The notes under the pieces are model-generated. The model saw nothing but the letters and a program-made list of their open reading frames with translations. It made no database searches and was not told the origin of the DNA. A DNA stretch of 64,000 nucleotides from Streptomyces sp. YIM 130001. Its GTDB lineage: Bacteria > Actinomycetota > Actinomycetes > Streptomycetales > Streptomycetaceae. Positions 33,957 to 41,749 of this stretch are shown in pieces. The stretch covers positions 372,001 through 436,000 of the forward strand of contig NZ_KZ984550.1 of the NCBI RefSeq assembly GCF_003574445.1, read 5' to 3'. Positions within the stretch are counted from its first letter, which is position 1. Each line of letters opens with the position of its first letter. Position numbers and translations under genes: made by a program.

Positions 33957-35372
33957 TCACACACCGGCGCCGACGGCCTTCGCGGCGCCACGCACCGCTC
34001 CCGCCACGGCGCCCGCGACCTTGTCGTTGAAAACGCTCGGAATGACGTAGTTCGGGTTGAGCTCGTCCTCGGTGACCACGTCCGCGAGGGCGGTCGCGGC
34101 GGCGAGCATCATCTCCGTGTTGACGGTGCGCGACTGGGCGTCGAGCAGGCCGCGGAAGACACCCGGGAACACCAGGACGTTGTTGATCTGGTTGGGGAAG
34201 TCGGAACGCCCGGTGGCCACAACTCCGGCCGTCTCGCGGGCGATCGACGGCTCTACCTCGGGGTCGGGGTTGGCCAGGGCGAAGACGATCGCGCCCTCCG
34301 CCATGGCCGCCACGTCCTCGCCGCCGAGGACGTTCGGCGCGGAGACGCCGATGAACACGTCGGCGCCGCGCACGGCTTCCTTCAGGCTGCCGCTGACGCC
34401 CTCGGGGTTGGTGTTGTCCGCGATCCAGCGCAGCGGCGAATCGGGAGCCGCGTCCACCAGGTCGCCGCGGCCCGCGTGCACGACGCCGTGGATGTCGGCG
34501 ACCACGGCATGCTTGACGCCGGCGGCGAGGAGCAGCTTGAGGATGGCCGTACCGGCGGCACCCGCACCGGACATGACGACGCGGACGTCGCCGATGTCCT
34601 TGCCGACCACGCGCAGGGCGTTGGTCAGTGCGGCGAGGACGACGATGGCGGTGCCGTGCTGGTCGTCATGGAATACCGGAATGTCCAGGGCCTCGCGGAG
34701 CCTGGCCTCGATCTCGAAGCAGCGGGGCGCCGAGATGTCCTCGAGATTGATGCCGGCGAATCCGGGCGCGATGGCCTTGACGATCTCGACGATGGCGTCG
34801 GTGTCCTGGGTGTCCAGGCAGAGCGGCCAGGCGTCGATGCCGGCGAAGCGCTTGAAGAGGGCCGCCTTGCCCTCCATGACCGGCAGTGCGGCCTTCGGGC
34901 CGATGTTGCCGAGGCCGAGGACGGCCGAGCCGTCGGTGACGACCGCGACCGAGTTCCGCTTGATGGTCAGACGGCGGGCGTCCTCGGGGTGCTCCGCGAT
35001 CTGTGTGCACACCCGGGCCACGCCCGGGGTGTAGACCATGGAGAGGTCGTCACGGTTGCGGATGGGGTGCTTGGACTGCATCTCGATCTTGCCGCCGAGG
35101 TGCATCAGGAACGTACGGTCCGACACCTTGCCGAGAGTGATTCCGTCGATCCCGCGCAGCTGCTCGACGATCTCGTCGGCGTGCGAGGTGGACGTCGCGG
35201 CGATGGTGACGTCGATCCGGAGCGTCTCGTGCCCGGAGGCGGTGACGTCGAGGCCGGTGACCGAGCCGCCGGAGGACTCCACGGCCGTGGTCAGTTGGGA
35301 TACCGCTGTTCCGCTGGCGGGCACCTCAAGGCGGACCGTCATCGAGTAGGAGACGCTGGGCGCCGTTGCCAT
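33957..35372 (-). CDS. NAD-dependent malic enzyme with N-terminal ACT domain
   Basis: Oxidative decarboxylation of malate to pyruvate, linking the TCA cycle to precursor supply. 471 residues. Residues about 8-85 form an ACT-like regulatory domain (TVRLEVPASGTAVSQLTTAV). The malic domain follows with SDRTFLMHLGGKIEMQSKHP and MVYTPGVARVC (catalytic Tyr region). The catalytic Lys sits in LPVMEGKAALFKRF, and the metal-binding ED motif lies in GINLEDISAPRCFEIE. The Rossmann motif is MSGAGAAGTAILK. The ACT domain suggests allosteric control by a small ligand. ATG 35372. Confidence 0.93.
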   Translation of the reverse strand: MATAPSVSYSMTVRLEVPASGTAVSQLTTAVESSGGSVTGLDVTASGHETLRIDVTIAATSTSHADEIVEQLRGIDGITLGKVSDRTFLMHLGGKIEMQSKHPIRNRDDLSMVYTPGVARVCTQIAEHPEDARRLTIKRNSVAVVTDGSAVLGLGNIGPKAALPVMEGKAALFKRFAGIDAWPLCLDTQDTDAIVEIVKAIAPGFAGINLEDISAPRCFEIEARLREALDIPVFHDDQHGTAIVVLAALTNALRVVGKDIGDVRVVMSGAGAAGTAILKLLLAAGVKHAVVADIHGVVHAGRGDLVDAAPDSPLRWIADNTNPEGVSGSLKEAVRGADVFIGVSAPNVLGGEDVAAMAEGAIVFALANPDPEVEPSIARETAGVVATGRSDFPNQINNVLVFPGVFRGLLDAQSRTVNTEMMLAAATALADVVTEDELNPNYVIPSVFNDKVAGAVAGAVRGAAKAVGAGV

Positions 35373-35485
35373 GGCCGACTTCCTCTGCTTTCACCTGTGT
35401 CGCTGGTACGCCCGTCCGCGCCGGGCGCGGGAGCGTCATCCGATGGTCGCACCTACCACTGAGTACGCGGTAGCCGCATCGAATT

Positions 35486-35502
35486 GAGAACGTTGTGTTC
35501 TC
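35486..35502. promoter_or_regulatory. Perfect palindrome upstream of malic enzyme
   Basis: GAGAAC (35486-35491) and GTTCTC (35497-35502) with a five-base spacer, 114-130 bases upstream of the malic enzyme start. The spacing is one base longer than the actinobacterial LexA box, so a different dimeric regulator is more likely. Confidence 0.4.
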
Positions 35503-35577
35503 GGGCGTGTTCGTGGGGGTCTTCCGGGGTACAGCTTGTTTCGGAAAACAGATTCCACCATACGAGAGATGCTGGCA

Positions 35578-35748
35578 ACAGAAAAGGTCCCCGTCACTTG
35601 GTGACGAGGACCTCTCTTCGGGATCGCTCCCGGCTTCCCGGGATCTTCCCGGACGCTCAGTGACACCGACCCGCCATGCTCGCCTCGCGGCAAGTGGTCG
35701 CTCGTAGCGACTATGGTTGGGCCCGGGGGCTTGGATCGGGCCGGTGCC
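35578..35748 (-). ncRNA. Candidate small RNA between HelD-like helicase and malic enzyme genes
   Basis: A transcript of about 170 bases is predicted on the minus strand. A sigma-HrdB-like promoter has TTGCCT (35777-35782) and TACCGT (35755-35760) with 16 bases between. The 3' end is a hairpin of 12 pairs with one mismatch (35585-35613) followed by TTTTCTGTT, one of the few true U-tract terminators in the window. Inside, hairpins GTCGCT-ACG-AGCGAC and CCGGG-AAGAT-CCCGG can form. Conserved identity is unknown; I could not match it to a named family. Confidence 0.5.
35585..35613 (-). terminator. U-tract terminator of the candidate small RNA
   Basis: On the minus strand, AGGTCCTCGTCAC and GTGACGGGGACCT flank loop CAA, with one A-C mismatch, and TTTTCTGTTG follows. 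It is about 250 bases beyond the helicase stop, which is why an independent transcript is suspected. Confidence 0.75.
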
Positions 35749-35754
35749 ACATCC

Positions 35755-35782
35755 ACGGTAACAAACGATCCCCGTAAGGCAA
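35755..35782 (-). promoter_or_regulatory. Candidate promoter of the small RNA
   Basis: TTGCCT at 35777-35782 as -35 and TACCGT at 35755-35760 as -10, 16-base spacer, reading on the minus strand. Both fit the housekeeping consensus moderately. Transcription would begin near 35748. Confidence 0.45.
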
Positions 35783-35859
35783 TTCCCGTCCCGCACCCGT
35801 TCTCACGCCGCTTCCGGGAGCGCCCCCGGGTGCCCGTGACGCCCGCGTGGAACCCCCGC

Positions 35860-38133
35860 TCAGTCCCGCAGCAGGTCGGGCACCCCGTCGCCGTCCGGGG
35901 CGTCGCGCTCGCCGGAGACGAGGGTCAGTTCCTGGGTCGCCCGGGTCAGCGCCACGTACAGCACGCGCAGGCCGGCCGGCGACTCGTCGGCGATCTCCGC
36001 CGGCGACACCACGACCGTCGCGTCGTACTCCAGGCCCTTGGCCTCCAGGCTGCCGAGGGCCACCGCCCGCGGGCCGAGGCCGTCGAGCCAGCCGGCCGCC
36101 TCGGTGCGGCGGCGCATCGCGACCACCACACCGACGGTGCCGTCCACCCGGTCGAGCAGCCGCCGGGTCTCCTCACGTACCGCCGTCGCCAGGTCGCCGT
36201 CGGGCGCCACCGTGAAGTGCGGGCGTACGCCCGTGGAGCGGACCGCCTTCGGCGGCTGGGAGCCGGGCATCGCCAACGCCAGGACCTTCGAGGCCAGTTC
36301 GGCGATCTCGGCCGGGTTGCGGTAGTTCACGGTCAGCTCGAAGCGGCGGCGCGGCCGGGTGCCGAGCGCCTCCTCGCGCGCCGCGGCCGCCTCGTCCGGG
36401 TCGGACCAGGAGGACTGCGCGGGGTCGCCCACCACGGTCCAGGTGGCGTGCCGCCCGCGGCGGCCGATCATCCGCCACTGCATGGGGGTCAGGTCCTGCG
36501 CCTCGTCGACGATCACGTGGGCGTACTCGGTGCGTTCCTCGGCGAGGCGCTCGGCGCGCTCGCGCTGGGTCTCCTCGCGTACCGGCATCAGTTCCTCGAG
36601 GCCGGTGAGCTGGTCCAGCGGGTCGAGTTCACGCGGCTTGCGCGGGCGCGGCGGAGTGCCGAGCACCGCGGTCAGTTCGTCGAGGAGCGCCACATCGTGC
36701 ACGGTCAGGCCGTCCCGCCGCAGCGAACGCGCCACCCGTCTGATCTCGCCCGGGTTGAGCACCCGGCGCGCCCAGCGGCCGAGGCGCCGCTCGTCGGCCA
36801 TGGCGGTGAGCACCCCGCGCGGGGTGAGCTCGGGCCACCAGGCGTCCAGGAAGTCGATGAACGCGTCCTCGTCGCGTACGTCGGCGTCGAAGCCCGATCT
36901 GAGTTCCGCGGCCAGTTCGGGGTCGGAGTGCCGGGCCCCGGCGCCGGACTGCTCCCACAGGGCGTCCAGGAGGAGCTTGCGGGCGCGCGGACGCAGCAGG
37001 TTGACGGGGGCGGTGCCGCCGAGTGCGGTGCGGCGGATCCGGTCGAGGGCGTCCTGCTCCAGTTCGAGCCGTCGGCCGAAGGCGACCACCCGCAGCCGCT
37101 CCGGGCGCACGGTGCCTTCGCCCCGAGGGAGTTCGAGGGCGCCCCGGGCCGCTCGGCGGAGCACCTTGAGGAAGCGGGACGAGCCCTTGACGCGGGCCGT
37201 CGGCGGATCGTCGTACAGGCTCGCCTCCGCGCCGTCGACCAGGGAGCCGACCGCGCGGATCGCGACCTGTCCCTCCTCGCCGAGCGAGGGCAGCACGCCT
37301 TCGGTGTACGCGACCAGCAGCGGCGTCGGCGAGACGATCAGGATGCCGCCCGCGTACCGGCGCCTGTCCTGGTAGAGCAGGTACGCGGCCCGGTGCAGGG
37401 CCACCGCCGTCTTACCGGTGCCCGGCCCGCCCTCGACATGGGTGACGGAGGCGGCGGGAGCGCGGATCACCCGGTCCTGCTCGGCCTGGATCGACGAGAC
37501 GATGTCGCGCATCGTGTGGCCCCTGGCCTGGCCGAGCGCGGCCATCAGGGCGCCGTCGCCGATCACCGCGAGCGCTTCGCCGTCCAGGTAGGCGGTCAGC
37601 TCGGGCCGCATCAGGTCGTCCTCGACGCCGAGCACCCGCCGTCCCTTGGAGCGGACCACCCGGCGGCGCACCACGCGGCCCGGATCGACCGGCGTGGAGC
37701 GGTAGAAGGGCGCGGCGGCGGGCGCCCGCCAGTCGATGACGAGCGGGGCGAAGTCCTCGTCGAGTACGCCGATGCGGCCGATGTGCAGGGTCTCGGCGAT
37801 GTCGGCGGTGGAGTCGGCGCGGACCGCGCCGTCGGCCGGCTCCACCGAGGTGTAGGCGCCGTCGGGCCCCTTCTTGCCGTCCTTGCCGAGCAGCAGATCG
37901 ATCCGGCCGAACAGGAAGTCCTCGAACTCGCTGTTCAGCCGGTTGAGATGGATCCCCGCCCGGTAGACCTGCGCGTCCCGTTCGGCGAGCGCGCCAGGGG
38001 TGCCGACGTGGCCGCGCTGGGCGGCGTCGTGCATGAGGTACTCGGCCTCGTGGATCTTCTCCTCGAGACGCAGGTACACCCGGTCCAGATGTTCCTGCTC
38101 CACGCTGATCTCACGGTCCCGTGCGTCGGCCAC
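35860..38133 (-). CDS. HelD-like UvrD/Rep-type (superfamily 1) ATPase
   Basis: A 757-residue SF1 protein of the HelD class, which in actinobacteria and Bacillus binds RNA polymerase and removes it from stalled complexes. The N-terminal coiled coil (about 8-75: EQEHLDRVYLRLEEKIHEAE) is the part that enters the polymerase. Walker A is EGGPGTGKTAVALHRAAYLL, Walker B is VIVDEAQDLTPMQW, and the C-terminal VLYVALTRATQELTLV is motif VI. GTG 38133 follows an AGGGGG site. No rifamycin-associated inverted repeat is seen in the 76-base upstream gap, so the inducible rifampicin-resistance type (HelR) is not supported. Confidence 0.88.
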   Translation of the reverse strand: MADARDREISVEQEHLDRVYLRLEEKIHEAEYLMHDAAQRGHVGTPGALAERDAQVYRAGIHLNRLNSEFEDFLFGRIDLLLGKDGKKGPDGAYTSVEPADGAVRADSTADIAETLHIGRIGVLDEDFAPLVIDWRAPAAAPFYRSTPVDPGRVVRRRVVRSKGRRVLGVEDDLMRPELTAYLDGEALAVIGDGALMAALGQARGHTMRDIVSSIQAEQDRVIRAPAASVTHVEGGPGTGKTAVALHRAAYLLYQDRRRYAGGILIVSPTPLLVAYTEGVLPSLGEEGQVAIRAVGSLVDGAEASLYDDPPTARVKGSSRFLKVLRRAARGALELPRGEGTVRPERLRVVAFGRRLELEQDALDRIRRTALGGTAPVNLLRPRARKLLLDALWEQSGAGARHSDPELAAELRSGFDADVRDEDAFIDFLDAWWPELTPRGVLTAMADERRLGRWARRVLNPGEIRRVARSLRRDGLTVHDVALLDELTAVLGTPPRPRKPRELDPLDQLTGLEELMPVREETQRERAERLAEERTEYAHVIVDEAQDLTPMQWRMIGRRGRHATWTVVGDPAQSSWSDPDEAAAAREEALGTRPRRRFELTVNYRNPAEIAELASKVLALAMPGSQPPKAVRSTGVRPHFTVAPDGDLATAVREETRRLLDRVDGTVGVVVAMRRRTEAAGWLDGLGPRAVALGSLEAKGLEYDATVVVSPAEIADESPAGLRVLYVALTRATQELTLVSGERDAPDGDGVPDLLRD

Positions 38134-38209
38134 CGAGCCCCCTTCATGCTGTGCTGGGCAGCCGTCAACCGTACGCGAAGTCAGGCCCTCGCGTGGCACC
38201 GATCCCTGG

Positions 38210-39025
38210 TCACGCGTCGACCTCCACCAGACGGCGGCCGTCGAAGGTGCGTACTTCGAAGCGGTCGATGTCGGCGCGGTCGAGGGCGGAGCCGCCGTGT
38301 ACGTACAGCGGTTCGCGGGCCCACTTGTTCGGGCTGTCCTCGATGCCGTAGCCCCACTTCGGGACGGACCAGGAGGTGACCGTCTGCTCCTCGCCGTCCG
38401 TGCCGACGGCGATCAGGGAGCACTTGAGCGGGCCCTTGACGTTCTTCAGTTCGAGGAGGGCGCGGGTGCCCCAGCCCGTCTCCTCCATGCCGACGGTGGC
38501 GCTGACGTCGGTGCGTGCGTCGGTGGCGCGCACCTTGTCGTCCATGCCGCGCAGCAGGGCGTCGTCGCCGGGCGCGGTCGACCGCGCCTCCGGCTTGGCC
38601 GCGCCGTCCTCGGCGGTCAGGGCGAGGACCGCGAGCGGCGCCGTCACCACGAGGGCGGCCGCCGCGGCGAGCAGATAGAAGCCGCGCCTGCGGCGGTGGG
38701 CGCGGCGGCGCACCACCTCGTCGACCGCGTTGTCGAGGACACGGGGAGCGGGTCCCGCCGCGCCCGGTCCCGCCGCGGGCTGCTCGGCGAACTCCGGTGC
38801 CGGCTGCGGCGGCAGATCGGCGAGGGCCGCCAGCATGGGTTCCATGCCGGAGAGTTCGTCGAGCTGTGCGGCGCAGAACTCGCAGCGCGCCAGGTGGAGT
38901 TCGAAGGCGCTCGCCTCCGCGTCGTCCAGAATCCCGAGGGCGTACGCGCCGACGGTCTCGTGCACGGCGTCCACGTCGTGTCCGCCTCCGTCCCGGCCGT
39001 GTCCGGTCGTGCCGTGGCCTGTCAT
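38210..39025 (-). CDS. Anti-sigma factor with zinc-binding and RskA-like domains
   Basis: A 271-residue membrane protein that should sequester the sigma factor encoded just upstream. The cytoplasmic domain carries the HxxxCxxC zinc motif in HLARCEFCAAQL (about 44-55). One transmembrane helix lies at about 113-135 (GFYLLAAAAALVVTAPLAVL). The extracellular C-terminal domain (about 150-271) resembles the RskA sensor part. ATG 39025 overlaps the sigma stop (ATGA). Release of the sigma factor probably needs regulated proteolysis; the signal is unknown. Confidence 0.9.
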   Translation of the reverse strand: MTGHGTTGHGRDGGGHDVDAVHETVGAYALGILDDAEASAFELHLARCEFCAAQLDELSGMEPMLAALADLPPQPAPEFAEQPAAGPGAAGPAPRVLDNAVDEVVRRRAHRRRRGFYLLAAAAALVVTAPLAVLALTAEDGAAKPEARSTAPGDDALLRGMDDKVRATDARTDVSATVGMEETGWGTRALLELKNVKGPLKCSLIAVGTDGEEQTVTSWSVPKWGYGIEDSPNKWAREPLYVHGGSALDRADIDRFEVRTFDGRRLVEVDA

Positions 39026-39606
39026 GCCGTCACCCCCCGCTCCTCCAGCGCCAGCTTCATCGAGCGCAGGGCGTAGAACACCCGGGACCGGACGGTCCCG
39101 CTGGGTATGCCGAGCGCCTGCGCGGCCTCGTTGACCGTGCGTCCCTTGAAATACGTCTCCACGAGCACCTCGCGATGGGCGGGTGTCAGGTCGTCGAGCG
39201 CGTCGGAAAGAGTCATGAGCCACAACGCCTTGTCGATCTCGTCCTCCGCGGGGATGACCTCCAGGGGCGACGGGTCGACCTCCTGCGGCCGGGCCTGCCG
39301 GCTGCGGTGACCGTCGATGACGATACGCCGCGCGACGGTGACCAGCCAGGGGCGGACCGATCCGGTGGCGGCGTTCAGACGGTTCGCGTTCTTCCAGGCT
39401 CTGATCAGGGTTTCCTGGACGACGTCCTCGGCGCGCTGCCGGTCGCCGGCCACCAGACGCAGTACATAGGCGAGCAGCGGACCGGCGTGCTCCCGGTACA
39501 GCGCGCACATCAACTCCTCGTCGGGTGCCGGGAGTTGCCGATGGCCGGGCATACGATGCCTCGCCCGCGGGGGGCGTTCAGCTGCCACGGCGGAATCCTT
39601 GCGCAC
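39022..39606 (-). CDS. ECF sigma factor (SigK/SigL-like)
   Basis: A 194-residue extracytoplasmic-function sigma factor. Region 2 contains DRQRAEDVVQETLIRAWKNA, and region 4 contains LTPAHREVLVETYFKGRTVN followed by the HTH AAQALGIPSGTVRSRVFYAL. GTG 39606 was chosen because GGAGG lies five bases upstream; the open frame extends to 39693 but without a ribosome site. Translationally coupled to its zinc anti-sigma partner. Autoregulation is common for such pairs, but I found no clear promoter match. Confidence 0.91.
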   Translation of the reverse strand: MRKDSAVAAERPPRARHRMPGHRQLPAPDEELMCALYREHAGPLLAYVLRLVAGDRQRAEDVVQETLIRAWKNANRLNAATGSVRPWLVTVARRIVIDGHRSRQARPQEVDPSPLEVIPAEDEIDKALWLMTLSDALDDLTPAHREVLVETYFKGRTVNEAAQALGIPSGTVRSRVFYALRSMKLALEERGVTA

Positions 39607-39771
39607 GCGTACCTCCGGTGTCCGGGGGTGGGGACAGCCAGGGGGTAGTGGTGGGTTCTGTGCGGTGCTCCCCCTGGAACCCCGGTCGGTCATCCAGGAG
39701 TTACGTACGCGGACGGCGGGATGTTCAACGCGGCCCGGGAACGGGGGTGTCGAAGGCCGGCCGCGTCGGCC

Positions 39772-40371
39772 CTAACGGTCGGCGAGGGACGCGGCGCGGC
39801 GGCGGTGGCGGGCGACCCGTTCGCGGTTGCCGCACACCTCGCTGGAGCACCAGCGGCGGCGCCGGCCGCGCGAGGTGTCCAGGTAGACCAGCGGGCAGTT
39901 GACCGCCTCGCAGCGGCGGACACGGGAGCGGGCCACCGGGTCGGTGAGCAGCTCCACGGCGTCGCGGGCGACTGCGGCGAGCAGTTCGGATCCGGTGGGT
40001 TCGCCGTGCAGGGCGCGGACCAGGCCGGCGCCGCCGGGGCCCTGAGCGGCTCGCGGGGCCGGCGGTGCGACCGCGGACTGTTCGTTGACCCGGGCCAGGA
40101 CCGCGGGCGGGACGGCGGCCCCGGGCGGGACGGCTCCGGGGATCAACTGGGCAAGATCGGCGCGCAGTTCACGGAAACCGAGCAGGCATCCGGCGTCGAC
40201 CAGCCGGAGCGGTTCACGGGCGGGGACGAGTCCCGCGCCGATCAGCCAGGCACGCAACGCCCGTACGCTGTCCAGCCGTTCGCCGGGATGCGCGGTGGCG
40301 AGCAGATCGAGGCAGACCCGCCCGGAGTCGAAGCGCAGCTCGTACGGGGCCGGGTCCAGGTCCGACGCCAT
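39772..40371 (-). CDS. CGNR zinc-finger (ABATE domain) protein, probable stress-linked regulator
   Basis: A 199-residue protein. The N-terminal ABATE domain spans about 8-140 (FDSGRVCLDLLATAHPGERL). The C-terminal treble-clef-like zinc finger has RRCEAVNCPLVYLDTS and RRWCSSEVCGNRERVARHRR, i.e. C-x4-C ... C-x4-C with the CGNR signature. Members are presumed DNA-binding transcriptional regulators; ligand unknown. Monocistronic between the sigma factor and nnaR. Confidence 0.88.
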   Translation of the reverse strand: MASDLDPAPYELRFDSGRVCLDLLATAHPGERLDSVRALRAWLIGAGLVPAREPLRLVDAGCLLGFRELRADLAQLIPGAVPPGAAVPPAVLARVNEQSAVAPPAPRAAQGPGGAGLVRALHGEPTGSELLAAVARDAVELLTDPVARSRVRRCEAVNCPLVYLDTSRGRRRRWCSSEVCGNRERVARHRRRAASLADR

Positions 40372-40468
40372 GTGCGTGTCACCGCCTTGTGGGAGGCCGT
40401 ACCGGAGTCGCCACCCACCAGAGTGCCCGTGCGGGCGGGTGTCCGGAAGCCCTGCGGCAACGGGCTGT

Positions 40469-41629
40469 TCAGGGGCCGTCGGCGTACTTGGTGTCCGCGG
40501 ACGGGTCGAGCGCGAGGCGGTAGCCGCGTTTGACCACGGTCTGGATGAGGCGGGGAGCGCCGAGCGCCGTGCGCAGTCGGGCCATGGCGGTCTCCACGGC
40601 ATGCTCGTCGCTGCCGGAACCGGGCAGCGCGCGCAGCAGATCGGCGCGCGACACCACCCAGCCGGGCCGTCGGGCGAGGGCCCGCAGCAGGGACATCCCG
40701 GCAGGTGGCACCGGCCTCAACTCGCCGTCCACGACGACCGCGTGGCCCCGGATCTCGGTCCGGTGCCCGGCGATCGGCAGGGTGAGCGCGCGTGCGGGAA
40801 GTTCGCGGCAGAGGATCTGCACGAGCGGGCCGAGCCGGAACCGTTCGGGCTGCACGGTCGCGATGCCGTGAGACTGCAGCGGCAGCGCGGTCACCGGGCC
40901 CACGCAGGCGGCGAGCACGTCCTGGCCGAGTAGGGCGGTCAACCGGTCGAGCTGACCGTGGTGTTCGGCCCGGGACAGCAGGGACGCGGCGGCCGGCGCG
41001 CTGGTGAAGGTCAGCGCGTCCACGGACCCGGCGAGCGTGGCGTCCAGAAGCCGGTCGACGGGGCCGATGTCCTCCGGCGGCAGCCAGCGGTAGACGGGGA
41101 CCCCGATGACCTCGGCGCCCGCCGCACGCAGCGACTCGACGAAGCCGGGCAGCGGCTCGCCGTGCAGCTGGATGGCGATGCGGAGTCCGTCGACGCCCTC
41201 CTCGAGCAGACGGTCGAGTACTTCGGCCATCGACTCGGAGACCGGGGACCACTCCTCGGTGAGGCCCGCGGCGCGGATCGCGCCCTTCACCTTGGGGCCG
41301 CGGGCGAGCAGCCGTGCGTCGCGCAGCGCGGCGAGCAGGTCCGCGCCGACGCCCCAGCCGTCCGCCGCCTCGACCCAGCCGCGGAAGCCGATCGCGGTGG
41401 TCGCCACCACGATGTCCGGCCCGCGTTCGAGGAGTTGCTTGGTGGTGGCGTACAACTCGCTGTCGTCGGAGAGCGGGACGATGCGCAGCGCGGGTGCGTG
41501 GATGACGGTGCCGCCCCGCCGGGTGAGCAGCGTGCCGAGCTCCTCGGCCCGCCGGGCGGCCGTCACACCGATGGTGAAGCCGGCGAGGGGGCCGTGCGCG
41601 GTGCCGTCGGGGTGGTCGGTGTGGTCCAT
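40469..41629 (-). CDS. nnaR: Nitrogen assimilation regulator: HemD-like domain fused to winged-helix DNA-binding domain
   Basis: A 386-residue two-domain protein. Residues about 12-260 are a uroporphyrinogen-III synthase (HemD)-like fold (GFTIGVTAARRAEELGTLLT, TFTSAPAAASLLSR). Residues about 285-380 are an OmpR-type winged helix (LLRALARRPGWVVSRADLLR, then VETAMARLRTALGAPRLIQT). I recall this architecture and position next to narK as NnaR of S. coelicolor, a GlnR co-activator of nitrate/nitrite genes. Whether it also makes uroporphyrinogen III is doubtful. It lies 120 bases downstream of narK on the same strand. Confidence 0.88.
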   Translation of the reverse strand: MDHTDHPDGTAHGPLAGFTIGVTAARRAEELGTLLTRRGGTVIHAPALRIVPLSDDSELYATTKQLLERGPDIVVATTAIGFRGWVEAADGWGVGADLLAALRDARLLARGPKVKGAIRAAGLTEEWSPVSESMAEVLDRLLEEGVDGLRIAIQLHGEPLPGFVESLRAAGAEVIGVPVYRWLPPEDIGPVDRLLDATLAGSVDALTFTSAPAAASLLSRAEHHGQLDRLTALLGQDVLAACVGPVTALPLQSHGIATVQPERFRLGPLVQILCRELPARALTLPIAGHRTEIRGHAVVVDGELRPVPPAGMSLLRALARRPGWVVSRADLLRALPGSGSDEHAVETAMARLRTALGAPRLIQTVVKRGYRLALDPSADTKYADGP

Positions 41630-41749
41630 CGGTCTGTCCCGCCTGACTGTGGTGCGTGCGGACGACCGAGCCTGTCAACGGTCCGTGACGGGCTCGGTTC
41701 GGCCGGGTTGCCTCGGTGTTACGGGACCGCCCCGTGGCGCGCGAGGTCC

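Larger units (their letters stand above)
35373..35859. other. 487-base intergenic region with palindrome and candidate small RNA
   Basis: Holds the malic enzyme promoter side (35373-35570), including the palindrome GAGAAC-GTTGT-GTTCTC at 35486-35502 and a TGTTT/AAACA hairpin near 35536-35549. It also holds the candidate minus-strand RNA at about 35578-35748 described separately. The minus-strand frame crossing the region runs through the terminator and is not credible as a gene. Confidence 0.6.

Noticed and set aside
35486..35502. SOS (LexA) box
   Set aside because: Half-sites match but the spacer is five bases rather than four, and malic enzyme is not a damage gene.
35436..35756. 106-codon minus-strand frame in the malic enzyme upstream region
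   Set aside because: It runs through a U-tract terminator hairpin, lacks a ribosome site and has no recognisable protein features.
38134..38209. Rifamycin-associated element before the HelD-like gene
   Set aside because: No long inverted repeat of the required type is present in the short upstream gap.
40469..41629. Simple uroporphyrinogen-III synthase annotation
   Set aside because: The C-terminal OmpR-type winged helix and position next to narK indicate a regulator, not only a haem enzyme.
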